Shown here piece by piece: positions 41,045 to 51,070 of a DNA stretch of 64,000 nucleotides (positions within the stretch are counted from its first letter, which is position 1; every line of letters starts with the position of its first letter). The stretch covers positions 682,001 through 746,000 of the forward strand of contig NZ_QMIK01000001.1 of assembly GCF_003316845.1 (NCBI RefSeq), read 5' to 3'. The translations under genes were made by a program, and so were the position numbers. The notes beneath the pieces are model-generated. The model had not been told where the DNA came from. It ran no database searches and saw only the letters and a program-made list of their open reading frames with translations. Source of the DNA: Cognataquiflexum aquatile. GTDB taxonomy: Bacteria > Bacteroidota > Bacteroidia > Cytophagales > Cyclobacteriaceae.

Positions 41045-44000
41045 TCACCTTTTCAGAATCGTTTGGATATCTCTTGACAATAGGTATTGATTGAACTTCG
41101 GGATCTCTTGGTCCATCAATCTTTTATATTGTACCTGAATATCATCAAGCTGTTTCCTGAATTGGCCATAGACTTCCATCTGTTGATTAGTCGGCCTAAA
41201 ATCTGCCCCAAAACCTCCAACATCACTTGCCAATGCGCTTATCCTTCCATAAAGTTTCATCGGATTACGGAAGGCATCTTCTCTTGCACCGGTCAAGTTT
41301 ACATCAAACAACATTCCTTCCACTTCCAGGATTTTATCTTCAAGTTCTTTTGCCTTAGAAGCTATTTGTTTATCGTCATTCATCAATGTCAATTGGGCAA
41401 GCTCATTGCGGATGATTTCAATCTCATTGATTGCTGTTACCACTTCATTCATTGCCGCATTCAGTTTCAAAGAGAATTCAACTTGTTTTTGAATGTCTTC
41501 CATTGTTCCTGCAGTATTTGGGTCCTTGATGACCTTTCCCATCTGACTGAAAGTTTGTCCGTCAACAGTTATCCTGATTTCATATTCTCCGGGAATAACC
41601 CGTGGCCCAAACTGTCCGCGATAAAGATCCAAATCCCAAGTAACAAGTGGCCTGAATTCCCTGCCTTCCAATTTTACCCAAGGTTTATCCTGTGGCGCAA
41701 CCAATAATTTTGGTTGGAGCGTAGGTTCATGACGCAAATCCCACCAAACCCTGTTTACGCCTGAATCTTTTCTACCATTGATGGTTCTGACTTGATTTCC
41801 GTCTTTATCAAAAATTTCCACTTTGACGTCTTTTGCCGGATTTTTCAAATAATAATTGATATCCATGCCATATGGGGGATTTGATCCCGTGGTCATGGTT
41901 CGGCCTTCCGTTTTGATACCTTGAACTTCCTGAAACCTGTAAGCAGGCCGCTGATCGAAGAGATGTACCTCCTTTGCCAAAACCTCCTGATTCAATTCTT
42001 GGATTGACCCAATGTTATCCAAAATATAGAATCCTCTTCCATAGGTACCAATGACCATGTCATTGAATTCCTCTTGGATTGTCAACCAATAAATCGGTAC
42101 CGGTGGTAGGTTATTCCTAAGTCTGAACCAGGATTTGCCATCGTCCTTTGAAATGTAGAGACCTTTGTCTGTACCTGCATATAACAGACCTTTGACTTTT
42201 GGGTCTTCTCGGGTGACATGTACAAAACTTGATTCTGAGCGTTCTATTCCCCCACTGATTTTTTCCCAAGTCTTTCCGTAATCAGATGTTTTAAAAATAT
42301 AGGGATCAAAGTCTCCCAACTGATGTGCATCGACTGTTACATAGGCCGTACCGGTCTCATGCCGGGATGGCTCAATGCTGGAAATTGTCCCAAGCTCAGG
42401 TTTTCCTATTATGTTTTCTGTGACATCTGTCCAGGTTTTGCCGCCGTCTCTGGTCAACTGAACCAAACCATCATTGCTTCCGGTCCAAATGAGTCCGTCT
42501 TCAATTTTTGATTCGGCAATGGCAAAAAGAACCGAGGCATCAAAAGTCATGAGGTTATCTGTCGCAATTCCTCCTGAAGACTGCTGATGGGATTTGTCGT
42601 TTCGGGTGAGGTCCGGGCTGATGATTTTCCAGCTTTGCCCATAATCTTCTGTCATATGTACAAACTGACTTCCAACATAGACACGTTTGTGGTTATGAGG
42701 ACTGATAAAAATCGGAAAGGACCAATGCCATCTGTAGCGCATGTCCTTTGGAGCCCAACCATATCCTGCTTCCGGCCAAACGCGAACGTCCCGGGCATGT
42801 CCTGTACGCATGTCGTATACCTGCAGTCCACCATCATAGCATCCCGACCAAACTATATGGTTGTCTACAGGGTCAGGGATGGCCCACCCACTCTCACAAC
42901 CTCCGACAGCCTGCCAGAGTCCAAGCGGAATACTTCCTTGACGGCTATTGCTTGGGCCACGGTAAGAATAGCCATCCTGCCGGTTTCCATAGACATTGTA
43001 AGGAATCTGATTATCAGTCCATACATGGTACATTTGGGCATTGGGAAAAACATGCTGTTTGTAAGTTTTCTGTTTGTTCCATGTCACTCCAAGTCCTCCG
43101 TCATGTGCGACCAGGATTCGGTCAGGATTTAAAGGATCAACCCAGATATCATGGTTGTCCCCTCCTGCCCTATAGCCTGCGACAGCGAGACTTTTGCCTC
43201 CGTCCTTAGAGGTACTGAATTTTACAGAAGCAAAGTAAATTTCATCAGGATCATCTGTGGAAACCCTCAATTTTGTGTAGTAAGGGGCACGCTCATTGAT
43301 GTCATGATTGATCATGGTCAGTTCCCAAGTATCTCCGCCATCAATCGATTTCCAAAGTTGGGGACTGTCCATTTCAAATAAGGCATAGACCACATTAGGA
43401 TTGCTGTATGCTAAGGCGACTGAGGTTTTGCCGACAGGATTGTCTTTTCCACCGGGCAATCCCTTTTCTTTCAAGGCCTCCCAGGTAGCTCCTCCATCTT
43501 TACTCCTGTAGATTCCGCCTCCTGTACCTCCGCTGTTTAACCCCCATGTTTTGATATCTATTGACCAAAAAGCCGCAAATATAATCTCAGGATTCTGTGG
43601 GTTTAATGCCAAATCTACAGCACCGGTATGCTCATCGACAAAAAGTACATTTTCCCAAGTCTTTCCACCATCTGTGGTTTTATAAACTCCCCTGTCCTTT
43701 TGTGGACCATAGGTATGGCCCAAAGCTGCTACATAGACGATATCCGGATTTCTGGGATGTACCACAATCTGTCCGATACGTGATGTTTCTTTCAGACCCA
43801 TGTGTTGGAAACTTTTGCCGGCATCAGTGGATTTATAGATCCCATTTCCCATCGCATGGGCCGGACGGATGAGGAAAGTTTCCCCTGTTCCTGCCCATAC
43901 CTGATTGGGATCCGAAGGTGCCAATGCCAATGCTGAAACAGAAGATATATCCTGGTCATCAAAAATAGACCGCCATGTTGTCCCCCCATCTTCTGTTTTG

Positions 44001-44215
44001 AAAAGACCCCCTGAAGCCATACCGACATACATGACCATGAGGTTGTTTGGTTCGCCGACAGCAGCAATGGTACGGTTACCATCAGGTCCTATAAATCTGA
44101 AATCAAGCTGATTTAAATACTCGGCATGATTGGTCTGCTGCGCAATACCAAGAGTAGGTAAAAGGAGAAAACAAATGAGAAAATGTTTAAAACTATTCAT
44201 TTTTGATACTTTCAT
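41045..44215 (-). CDS. Large secreted BNR/sortilin-like beta-propeller protein
   Basis: About 1056 residues. A signal peptide (LICFLLLPTLGIAQQ) follows MNSFKHF; the start may be at 44215 or 44200, while the longer frame to 44260 adds an unlikely N-terminal tail. The body carries many sortilin/BNR repeats of the type S-x-D-x-G-x-T/S-W: KTEDGGTTWRS, KSTDAGKSFQH, KTTDGGKTWEN, RSKDGGATWEA, KSIDGGDTWEL, KTSDYGKTWEK, SKDDGKSWFRL. These point to two beta-propellers (Vps10-like). The C-terminal region carries an all-beta domain and helices (AMNEVVTAINEIEIIRNEL). Such proteins are often annotated as glycosyl hydrolases, but I see no catalytic acid, so a surface binding role is as likely. Confidence 0.9.
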   Translation of the reverse strand: MKVSKMNSFKHFLICFLLLPTLGIAQQTNHAEYLNQLDFRFIGPDGNRTIAAVGEPNNLMVMYVGMASGGLFKTEDGGTTWRSIFDDQDISSVSALALAPSDPNQVWAGTGETFLIRPAHAMGNGIYKSTDAGKSFQHMGLKETSRIGQIVVHPRNPDIVYVAALGHTYGPQKDRGVYKTTDGGKTWENVLFVDEHTGAVDLALNPQNPEIIFAAFWSIDIKTWGLNSGGTGGGIYRSKDGGATWEALKEKGLPGGKDNPVGKTSVALAYSNPNVVYALFEMDSPQLWKSIDGGDTWELTMINHDINERAPYYTKLRVSTDDPDEIYFASVKFSTSKDGGKSLAVAGYRAGGDNHDIWVDPLNPDRILVAHDGGLGVTWNKQKTYKQHVFPNAQMYHVWTDNQIPYNVYGNRQDGYSYRGPSNSRQGSIPLGLWQAVGGCESGWAIPDPVDNHIVWSGCYDGGLQVYDMRTGHARDVRVWPEAGYGWAPKDMRYRWHWSFPIFISPHNHKRVYVGSQFVHMTEDYGQSWKIISPDLTRNDKSHQQSSGGIATDNLMTFDASVLFAIAESKIEDGLIWTGSNDGLVQLTRDGGKTWTDVTENIIGKPELGTISSIEPSRHETGTAYVTVDAHQLGDFDPYIFKTSDYGKTWEKISGGIERSESSFVHVTREDPKVKGLLYAGTDKGLYISKDDGKSWFRLRNNLPPVPIYWLTIQEEFNDMVIGTYGRGFYILDNIGSIQELNQEVLAKEVHLFDQRPAYRFQEVQGIKTEGRTMTTGSNPPYGMDINYYLKNPAKDVKVEIFDKDGNQVRTINGRKDSGVNRVWWDLRHEPTLQPKLLVAPQDKPWVKLEGREFRPLVTWDLDLYRGQFGPRVIPGEYEIRITVDGQTFSQMGKVIKDPNTAGTMEDIQKQVEFSLKLNAAMNEVVTAINEIEIIRNELAQLTLMNDDKQIASKAKELEDKILEVEGMLFDVNLTGAREDAFRNPMKLYGRISALASDVGGFGADFRPTNQQMEVYGQFRKQLDDIQVQYKRLMDQEIPKFNQYLLSRDIQTILKR

Positions 44216-44385
44216 TTTATAAATTCGAACACATGAGAATTTTAATTTGATCTGGGTCAAAGGATTGAATATACCTGAATTTGAATTAAAAGTAAGAACC
44301 GTATCCTATATTTAGATATCATTCTTTGGTTAAACCGAAGATCATTTTTAATCCTTCAAATGGTAAGAATTTCTACAGGACAAAC

Positions 44386-45567
44386 TCAAAAGTAGCTCAA
44401 CCACCATTTATCCTTATTGCTCTGCTTATAGCTGTCAAACTTTTTGCAAAGAGGAAATAACACCAGAATCACTGAAATCCAGACAACATATACTACCCAA
44501 AGCGGAAACCCGTAGCCGGGAATCGGATTTTCGATTGCTCCCCATGCCGCCAAAACCATGTTGATCTCCCATTCAAAACCCGTAAGCATCGCCAATCCGA
44601 TAGCAATCAGATGAATCAGATAAATGTGGATGATATAGAAAAAAAACGGAACCCTACCGAAGGTGCAGATAAAATCCACAAGCTTTCCTTTCCACTTTTC
44701 CGAATTGGCCAAAAGGAGTAGTGTCCCTCCCAAAGTCATCAAGAGAAACAATAGTGAAGGAGGGTATTTGGTGGGATTCAGGAATGAAACCAGATCCTGA
44801 CTGGGTCTATCATACTGCTGAAACAGGACAGGATCTCCATATACATTGGTCCACCTCAGCACTACAAAAAGAATAATGGCACTTATCCCGATCAAATTAA
44901 ATGTCTGTCTCCTTTTTGAACTGTCCACTGACTTGTCGTAAAAGTCACCGAAGCAAAACCCAAGCGACATCACTGCAATCCAAGGTATGATCGGATATCC
45001 CACCACAAACATTAGGTTTTCTGAAAGCATGAAAATATTGAGTTTGTGAAATAATGCCCAAGCAATTGAGTTGTCCAAACTGATAGGATCAAGAAGGTTA
45101 TGTCCAAAAATGAGGATAAGGCTAAAAATCAAAATGACTTTGCGGGGTAAGTAAACCAAACCCGCCAAGACGATCATGCTGATTCCCAATGACCAGATGA
45201 CCTGTAAAAGAATGATTCCAAAACTTAGATCAAAAAGCCACCCAAAATTGATCACGGTAAGCTCAATAAATACAAGCCAAAGTCCCCTTTTGAGGAGAAA
45301 TCCCGACAATTCGTTTTTTGGTTTTCTCTTGCCGATCATAAATGCAGAAAGTCCTGCGAGAAAACTGAAAGCAGGCGCACAGAAATGCGTGACCCATCTG
45401 GTGAAGAAAATGGCCAAAGTTGTTTGTTCAGGATCCGCCGGGTCAAATAGGAAAGCGGAGGCATGGACATAATCCCGCACATGGTCCAATGCCATGATGA
45501 GCATCGCCAAACCTTTGACAAGATCAATAGAGGAAATTCTTTGGTTGGGGTTGGAAATTGTGGTCAT
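44386..45567 (-). CDS. DUF1624 membrane protein (HGSNAT-like acyltransferase)
   Basis: A 393-residue membrane protein with about ten helices. The N-terminal RISSIDLVKGLAMLIMALDHVRDYVH is the signature of DUF1624, a bacterial relative of heparan-alpha-glucosaminide N-acetyltransferase and the acyltransferase-3 superfamily. The pattern D-x-x-K/R-G and LDHVRD is conserved, with the histidine plausibly catalytic. The acyl acceptor is unknown. It faces the same way as the DUF2306 gene just upstream, separated by about 66 bp. Confidence 0.87.
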   Translation of the reverse strand: MTTISNPNQRISSIDLVKGLAMLIMALDHVRDYVHASAFLFDPADPEQTTLAIFFTRWVTHFCAPAFSFLAGLSAFMIGKRKPKNELSGFLLKRGLWLVFIELTVINFGWLFDLSFGIILLQVIWSLGISMIVLAGLVYLPRKVILIFSLILIFGHNLLDPISLDNSIAWALFHKLNIFMLSENLMFVVGYPIIPWIAVMSLGFCFGDFYDKSVDSSKRRQTFNLIGISAIILFVVLRWTNVYGDPVLFQQYDRPSQDLVSFLNPTKYPPSLLFLLMTLGGTLLLLANSEKWKGKLVDFICTFGRVPFFFYIIHIYLIHLIAIGLAMLTGFEWEINMVLAAWGAIENPIPGYGFPLWVVYVVWISVILVLFPLCKKFDSYKQSNKDKWWLSYF

Positions 45568-45633
45568 CGGGGATTGTAAGTGACATCAAAAGACAGGTGA
45601 ATTTTGGATTTTTGGCAACAAAGTGGTGCCGGA

Positions 45634-46266
45634 TTATTTCTTATTCCACTGCAAAATGACTTCTGTAATCAATAGCGGAATGACCCAAGAAACCCAGCCC
45701 AAAGTCGGACCCCTTTCCACGAAAGTTCCCAACTCGATAATAGAAGGCATGGCGGCCAGCCATCTGAATATCACAAAAGCAAAAGTCACCACATAGCTCC
45801 GGATCATCCATTCCTTATGCTGCTGGATTCTCTTTCTTTTGATGGAAATAAATGCCATTGCAGCGGTACAAAACCATGCAAAAGCCAGCATTTGAAGTGC
45901 AAAGGCCCAGGTCCAGTGAATAGCCAAGGCTGTGGTCCAGGCTAGAGAAGTGGAACTGATGGTTCCGATCAGAATTGCTGTCAAATACAACTTTCCCATC
46001 CATCTGTGAACCTTCAGGTACCTGTTCCTAAACCCTGCCCAGAACTGAAAGGGTCCCAATACCAGAGCTAGCAAACCGCCTGTGATATGTCCGACCAAAG
46101 GCCACTTCATTCCCCAAAATCTGCCATAGACTTTCTCATCCAATCCGAAATAGGGTAAGGCGTCATTTAAAACAAATTTTCCGGCGAAAATGATAAGAAA
46201 ACCCCAAGCCAACAGCATCAGCCAGGCTTTAGGTTTATTGGGGACGAGGGTGAGGGTTTTGGCCAT
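45634..46266 (-). CDS. DUF2306 membrane protein
   Basis: A 210-residue protein with six hydrophobic segments and a KHRWMGKLYL-like stretch (VHRWMGKLYLTAIL). It contains the conserved pair IQQHKEWMIRSYVVTFAFVIFRW. Length and motifs fit DUF2306. These proteins resemble cytochrome b561-type membrane proteins, and the conserved histidines may bind haem, but function is not established. It is probably transcribed together with the DUF1624 gene that follows. Confidence 0.85.
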   Translation of the reverse strand: MAKTLTLVPNKPKAWLMLLAWGFLIIFAGKFVLNDALPYFGLDEKVYGRFWGMKWPLVGHITGGLLALVLGPFQFWAGFRNRYLKVHRWMGKLYLTAILIGTISSTSLAWTTALAIHWTWAFALQMLAFAWFCTAAMAFISIKRKRIQQHKEWMIRSYVVTFAFVIFRWLAAMPSIIELGTFVERGPTLGWVSWVIPLLITEVILQWNKK

Positions 46267-46424
46267 ATGATTTTTGCGATTTGGTATTCTCCCAAAAAGA
46301 CTTGGGCAGTTTAGGATATAATTCCCTACTTGTTGATTTTATTGTTTTTGGATTTAAAAGATGGAATGGAATCGTGGGTTCACTTAGGTTGATTAACGGG
46401 GTAAAGTCAGAAACCTGAAAGGTT

Positions 46425-46823
46425 CTATTTTAAAGCATCATGTAATTTTTTTGTATCCACATACTGTTGAAAAGCCACCACTTTCCCGTCTTTCAAAGTC
46501 CAGAAATGCGCCACTTGGGCATTGTAGTAATTTCCATTCTTGCCTTTGGCATCATAGCGTAAAGTGGCCAATACCTTGTCATTGAGCATCCCGTGAAGTT
46601 CAATATCCTTCAAGTTGAAATATTCATGCTCCTGCATTATCCGGCCAAAAACGCCATTCAGGACCGCCTCAGGTCCTATGTAAGGATTCCCCTCTGCGTA
46701 GGAATTACTTTCTGCTTCGTTCCAAACTATTTTGGAATCCATACTACCGAGAACTGTCGGGATATCACCGACAGCAAATGCTTTGTAAAGTCCATCTATG
46801 ATAGACATGTTCGTATTTGCCAT
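46425..46823 (-). CDS. SnoaL-like NTF2-fold protein
   Basis: A 132-residue single-domain protein of the SnoaL/NTF2-like superfamily: an N-terminal helix IIDGLYKAFAVGDIPTVLGSMDSKIVWNEAE, then EHEYFNLKDIELHGML and VAHFWTLKDGKVVAFQQYVD, the typical last strand. These small cone-shaped proteins bind hydrophobic ligands or act as cyclases and isomerases. No specific substrate can be assigned. The RidA gene downstream is about 150 bp away in the same direction. Confidence 0.85.
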   Translation of the reverse strand: MANTNMSIIDGLYKAFAVGDIPTVLGSMDSKIVWNEAESNSYAEGNPYIGPEAVLNGVFGRIMQEHEYFNLKDIELHGMLNDKVLATLRYDAKGKNGNYYNAQVAHFWTLKDGKVVAFQQYVDTKKLHDALK

Positions 46824-46876
46824 TTTTATATTGTTTTTAAGGGTTAACTATTGAGTTTTTTGTTTTATAAATTGCA

Positions 46877-47269
46877 TCATTTATGCACTTCCAATTCAAT
46901 TTCAATCAAAAATTCGGATAAGGCCAAGCCTTTAATTTCTAGCCAAGAACCTGTCGGAAACTGCTTAGTATAGATTGAATTCCGGTAACCTGCATGCTCC
47001 AAGAAGGCCGGCATATCTGTGGTAAAAACATTTTCAACTACCACATCCTCGAATGTACATCCATAGTGCTTCAGGACTTTGTCCAAATCGGAGTAGCAAT
47101 TTTTCATCTGTTGGAGAAAATCACCCACTGCCGTCGGCCCACCTTCATCATCCATGCTGACTGCGCCGGATACTTTGATGCTGTTTCCAATCTTTACGGC
47201 ATGGGAATATCCGTAGGCTTTTTCTACCTCAGGTCGGAGGCAGAAATACTCGGGCTTTTCTGATGACAT
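46877..47269 (-). CDS. RidA/YjgF/YER057c-family protein
   Basis: A 130-residue protein of the RidA family, typically enamine/imine deaminases that remove reactive 2-aminoacrylate. Features: YSHAVKIGNSIKVSGAVSMDDEG, the C-terminal VFTTDMPAFLEHAGYR and LPTG-like QFPTGSWLEIKGLALSEFLIEIELEVHK. The usual catalytic arginine (position near R105 in E. coli) is not present at the expected place: the segment reads GSWLEIKGL instead of P-x-R-x. It may therefore belong to the Rid subfamilies without deaminase activity. It lies next to the SnoaL-like gene on the same strand. Confidence 0.83.
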   Translation of the reverse strand: MSSEKPEYFCLRPEVEKAYGYSHAVKIGNSIKVSGAVSMDDEGGPTAVGDFLQQMKNCYSDLDKVLKHYGCTFEDVVVENVFTTDMPAFLEHAGYRNSIYTKQFPTGSWLEIKGLALSEFLIEIELEVHK

Positions 47270-47503
47270 GGATATTGTTTTGGTTTTAGCTTAGAATCTA
47301 CCTTTTGATATTTGGATGTAAAAACCATCAAGGACGAAGCATTACTAATTCTGTCCCAATCGATGGATTTATTTCCCCAATAAAAAAAAAGGGCTTCGGC
47401 AAAAAGGAAATCCCTCAATGCCTCTGCCCAATTTTTATCAACTATTTTGTGAATAACTCAGATGGTTTCCCAATTTCCAATTTGGAATACTTTCTGACTT
47501 TTT

Positions 47504-48271
47504 TTATTTACTCGGTCTACTGATGTCTTTATCAAGCGTGTAGATATAGTTCCAGGTATTTTGAAGTGAGGACCGAAAGGCTGCCTGAAGTTCATCCCTT
47601 TTGGCCTTTCCTGCGCTTTTTTCAACCGTTTGCCAAACTGCCTCCTGAATTATGTCCATGGCAGCATAATCTTTATATGGCATCACATGGTGAAAACTTG
47701 GACTTTCTGGTCCCCCAGTCTGCCATTGATACCAATAACCGCGAGTGGCTAGTCCTGCACTTTTACGAATTGCTTCCACTTCTTTTACTACTTCCATCAG
47801 CTTGTGTCCGTTTTGGGGATCCAGGTCATAGAAACTCACCCTGATCATATCTTCTGTAAGTGGGGTTTCTCTGCTGATTCCGAGCTGGAAACGGGTCACG
47901 TGCGAAGTTGCTTTCTCCACATGGGGATTGATCAGCGTCCGGGCAAGGTCTTGGCAACTTTTTCCTGACTCATCGGTTTTGTCCATTTCAGCCCAGTTGG
48001 CCATATCTGAAGCAAGTACAAAGACACTTCCTTCTCCCTGCTGTCTTTGCCACATCCTCCAAGTCCAGTCCCCTTTGTTTTGCAAATAACAGGCTTTCCA
48101 TGCCTTGATGCCTTCCCTAAACTGCATTTCATGCCCAGGCTTGATGGTAAATTCAGTTACATTCATTAAGGGACCGAGCGGTTCGGTTTGGGCGATTGAG
48201 GCAGACAAGAATGCCCAGTTAAGGACTATTCCCATTGACAGGATGATTACATAATTCATTCTTTTTTTCAT
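47504..48271 (-). CDS. Secreted hypothetical protein, dimeric alpha-beta-barrel-like
   Basis: A 255-residue exported protein. A signal peptide (about 1-28, ending ASIAQ) is followed by two related segments: MNVTEFTIKPGHEMQFREGIKAWKACY at the start and VSFYDLDPQNGHKLMEVVKEVEAIRK in the middle. The pattern strand-PGHE-helix is typical of dimeric alpha-beta-barrel (ABM/NIPSNAP-type) folds, here probably duplicated. I recognise no family and no catalytic residues. It stands alone in a minus-strand group, with 311 bp free upstream. Confidence 0.65.
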   Translation of the reverse strand: MKKRMNYVIILSMGIVLNWAFLSASIAQTEPLGPLMNVTEFTIKPGHEMQFREGIKAWKACYLQNKGDWTWRMWQRQQGEGSVFVLASDMANWAEMDKTDESGKSCQDLARTLINPHVEKATSHVTRFQLGISRETPLTEDMIRVSFYDLDPQNGHKLMEVVKEVEAIRKSAGLATRGYWYQWQTGGPESPSFHHVMPYKDYAAMDIIQEAVWQTVEKSAGKAKRDELQAAFRSSLQNTWNYIYTLDKDISRPSK

Positions 48272-48509
48272 GGATATTTTGGTTAAGGTGGTTTTAACTA
48301 TTTTTTAATTGATTAAAAATCATGATTCAATGTCAATTAATTTTATCTCTTTTCAGAAGCGTTTAGGACGAACATATCCCAAAATTGTCCCAATACATTG
48401 ATTCATTTTCCCGCAATGAAAAAATAACCTGAATACTTTCCTTCGAATACCATATTGGCCTTTTGGTTTTTTTGGAGCCACTTTGGTTTAGAAATGAAGG
48501 GAAAGAGTT

Positions 48510-48552
48510 AAAAAAAAACTGAGCGGATATTGCAACATACCCGCTCAGTTTT
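48510..48552 (-). terminator. Factor-independent terminator after the DUF4440 gene
   Basis: Within the gap 48272-48582. AAAACTGAGCGG (48515-48526) pairs perfectly with CCGCTCAGTTTT (48541-48552) around a 14-base loop. The A-tract at 48510-48518 becomes the U-tract on the minus strand. It lies about 30 bp after the stop of the minus-strand lipoprotein gene. Nothing else is seen in this gap. Confidence 0.85.
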
Positions 48553-48582
48553 AAGAATTAATGGAGAAATTACTGACTGAAA

Positions 48583-49101
48583 TTAATTTTGTGCCGGACC
48601 GTTATTACTGATATCCCTTACGCAGATATACTTTCCATCGCGCTTTTCCCAGATCGCCATATAGTTACCTGAGGAAACAACTTTACCTGAAGCGTCTTTA
48701 CGGGTGGTTTGGCCCACTTCAGTGATTGTGTTTTCATCCCCAAAAACATCTAGGACTTCGTAAGTAACCGTATGGCCTGCAGGTCTTTTAGCCATGCCTG
48801 ACTCAAGTTCTTTTTGAATGGCAGCTTTACCTACCGCTACGGGGCTACCAGTTCCCATACTTACTGCATCGTCACTGTAGAAAGCAAGCAAAGCAGAAAC
48901 ATCACCTGCATTATCAGCGGCAGCCCAAGCAGTTTCCAATGCTTGGATTTCAGCTTTGATGGCAGCCATATCGGGCTCAGCGGCAACTGTCGGTGCCATT
49001 TCTTCCGGAGCAGCCGCTTCTTCAGGAGCGGGTGAGCTACAGGCAACACTAAATAGAGCGAGGGCGACACAGGCTATTGCTGTGCGAAAATAGTTTTTCA
49101 T
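48583..49101 (-). CDS. SnoaL/DUF4440-family lipoprotein
   Basis: A 172-residue lipoprotein. The signal peptide ends in the lipobox FSVAC (Cys21), followed by a low-complexity Pro/Ala/Glu linker (APEEAAAPEEMAPTVAAEP). The domain (about 45-172) is an NTF2-like fold of the DUF4440 type: ALETAWAAADNAGDVSALLAFYSDDAVSMGTG, a later strand TEVGQTTRKDASGK, YMAIWEKRDGKYICVRDISN. The helix plus FYSDDAV pattern is diagnostic. Substrate unknown. A strong terminator follows. Confidence 0.88.
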   Translation of the reverse strand: MKNYFRTAIACVALALFSVACSSPAPEEAAAPEEMAPTVAAEPDMAAIKAEIQALETAWAAADNAGDVSALLAFYSDDAVSMGTGSPVAVGKAAIQKELESGMAKRPAGHTVTYEVLDVFGDENTITEVGQTTRKDASGKVVSSGNYMAIWEKRDGKYICVRDISNNGPAQN

Positions 49102-49217
49102 GGTTATTTTGGTTGTTGTTTAGTGCCTACTTTGGTCGGTTTTCGGCTTTCCCGTTTTTTGTTTTTTGAATCCTTAAGATCAATTAGCCATAACGCTCAT
49201 TTATCGTGGCAAATAGT

Positions 49218-50537
49218 CTAAGCATGACTACCCAATTCTTTTTTAAATGGCGGTTTTTGCAGATAACTTAACCGTCTCCACACCCATTCCATCGGCCCAA
49301 AATGGAAATATTTGAGCCATATCGGACTTAGTATCATTTGAAATATCCAGATGGAAAAAACCACATATAGCAATTCGAAACGCTCAAGTTTTCCAAACAA
49401 GCCGAATCCAACTCCTGTAAAAACAAACATGCAAATGACAGAATGCATCAGGTAATTTGTGAGCGCCATTTTGCCGACAGCGGCCAAACTGTGCTTTAGC
49501 CATCCCAGTATCGGAATCTTGGAAAACATCATGATCATTCCGATATGACCCATAGCCACAGGAACACGTCCGAGATCGTAGGTCATATTGGTTTTTGAAA
49601 ATCCGAGATAAGAAAAGTCACTTTCAATGATTGAGCTGATTTCATAGAAGTTGACCAAGAACCCAACTCCATATCCAAACAAAACCATAAGACTATAAAA
49701 TCCATAGGGTTTTTCACCCGAAAGGACCCTCCATTTAAACAGCGCCATTCCCAACAGCATCATGGGCAAGATGTCCCAAAGATCATATCTGTAGGGGAAA
49801 AAAGTATTGAAAAAAGTATTGATCGGTGCCAAATAAATGACCACATCGACATATCCTTTCCGCATACTTTCATGTTCAAAATCGATAAATTCCTGAGAAC
49901 GCTCATACTGCTTTTGCTCCCACCGGCTTACCGCATCTTTCATTGGTTTGGTGAGCGGTGTTCCTTGGTCTTTATATGTTTCAGCCAAAGCCACTTGCTC
50001 TATCATGGCCACATCCTTACGATAATCAACATAACTCCAGAGAGAGCCAATGGAAAATAAAAAGACAGCAATCAGGACAAGGTATCTGGAACTGATTTTT
50101 CTAAAAGAATATACAAAAAAACCCATTAGGGCATATTCGTAAAGAATCTCACCTCTCCATAACAATAAATATCCATGGACCAAACCAAAAAACAACAGCC
50201 AAAGCAGTCTTCGGAAATAGATATCCGCTGCCTTGATACCTGCATTTTTTTTCTCAAACCTATCCAAAAGAATATACATCCCAACACCAAATAGAAGAGA
50301 AAACAAGGCACGCATCGTACCTTCAAAAAATAGGTTTGAGGCTATCCAGGCGCCAAGATTCCAACCTTCTGCCCCACCTGAAACAGTGGGGTCATTGTAT
50401 GCCCCGGAAAGGCCAAATCCATTGATATTCATCAATAGGATTCCGCAAAGGACAATGCCGCGCATGACATCCAAGGAAGTGACGCGCTCCGACAATTCAA
50501 TGGGCGCTAGGCCTCCATCAATGTTTATATCTTTCAT
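49218..50537 (-). CDS. DUF418-family membrane protein
   Basis: A 439-residue membrane protein with about ten helices. The N-terminal RVTSLDVMRGIVLCGILLMNING matches the DUF418/DUF1624-like start (R-x-x-x-L-D-x-x-R-G). The C-terminal part with LKYFHFGPMEWVWRRLSYLQ is diagnostic of DUF418 (F-x-x-GPxEWxWR). These proteins are distant relatives of acyltransferases, but activity is unknown. The gene lies upstream of the DUF4440 lipoprotein on the same strand. Confidence 0.9.
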   Translation of the reverse strand: MKDINIDGGLAPIELSERVTSLDVMRGIVLCGILLMNINGFGLSGAYNDPTVSGGAEGWNLGAWIASNLFFEGTMRALFSLLFGVGMYILLDRFEKKNAGIKAADIYFRRLLWLLFFGLVHGYLLLWRGEILYEYALMGFFVYSFRKISSRYLVLIAVFLFSIGSLWSYVDYRKDVAMIEQVALAETYKDQGTPLTKPMKDAVSRWEQKQYERSQEFIDFEHESMRKGYVDVVIYLAPINTFFNTFFPYRYDLWDILPMMLLGMALFKWRVLSGEKPYGFYSLMVLFGYGVGFLVNFYEISSIIESDFSYLGFSKTNMTYDLGRVPVAMGHIGMIMMFSKIPILGWLKHSLAAVGKMALTNYLMHSVICMFVFTGVGFGLFGKLERFELLYVVFSIWIFQMILSPIWLKYFHFGPMEWVWRRLSYLQKPPFKKELGSHA

Positions 50538-51070
50538 AAAATTCGGTTCCGTAAGTATTTAAAATAAAAAAAGGACAACCGGGGTATATGCAACTATTGG
50601 TCGATTCATTGCATCCCCCCGATTATCCCATTTAAGGGATTCAGACCTTATGTCTGAATCTACCTCGATCGTTCAAAAAAGGGTCACTCTCAACAAAAAA
50701 TATAAATTAATCATGGCTTATAAATTGGAATCAGACGCTTTACTTTTCTGAAGGGGACTTTGGCTAGCAATCAGCTTCGTCCTGACATCTCATGTATTCC
50801 AACCTGAGTTGGTTTATTTTCCCTAAGGGGGTATTTAGGTATTGGTGGTTATTCATTTTCTTAAGCTTACCTGCCATATCAAGAATTAATTCTCTCTTTA
50901 TTCTAAGACGCAACCAATTAAAGCGTGATACTGAAAAAAAAGAAATGACCTAGGACGAACGACCGTTTATATTGTCCGAATGCCATCTAAAAATTTCCGA
51001 ATGAAAAACAGGGAAATAATATTCGGGGATTTTGGCTGAATTGACCTATTTAAAATATTATATTTCAGAG
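50538..51070. other. Divergent gene-free stretch, 533 bp
   Basis: This separates the minus-strand DUF418 gene from the plus-strand kinase. I see no ORF, tRNA or repeat of the other families. Promoters for both directions must lie here, but I could not identify a convincing Bacteroidota TTTG/TAnnTTTG pair. Confidence 0.4.
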
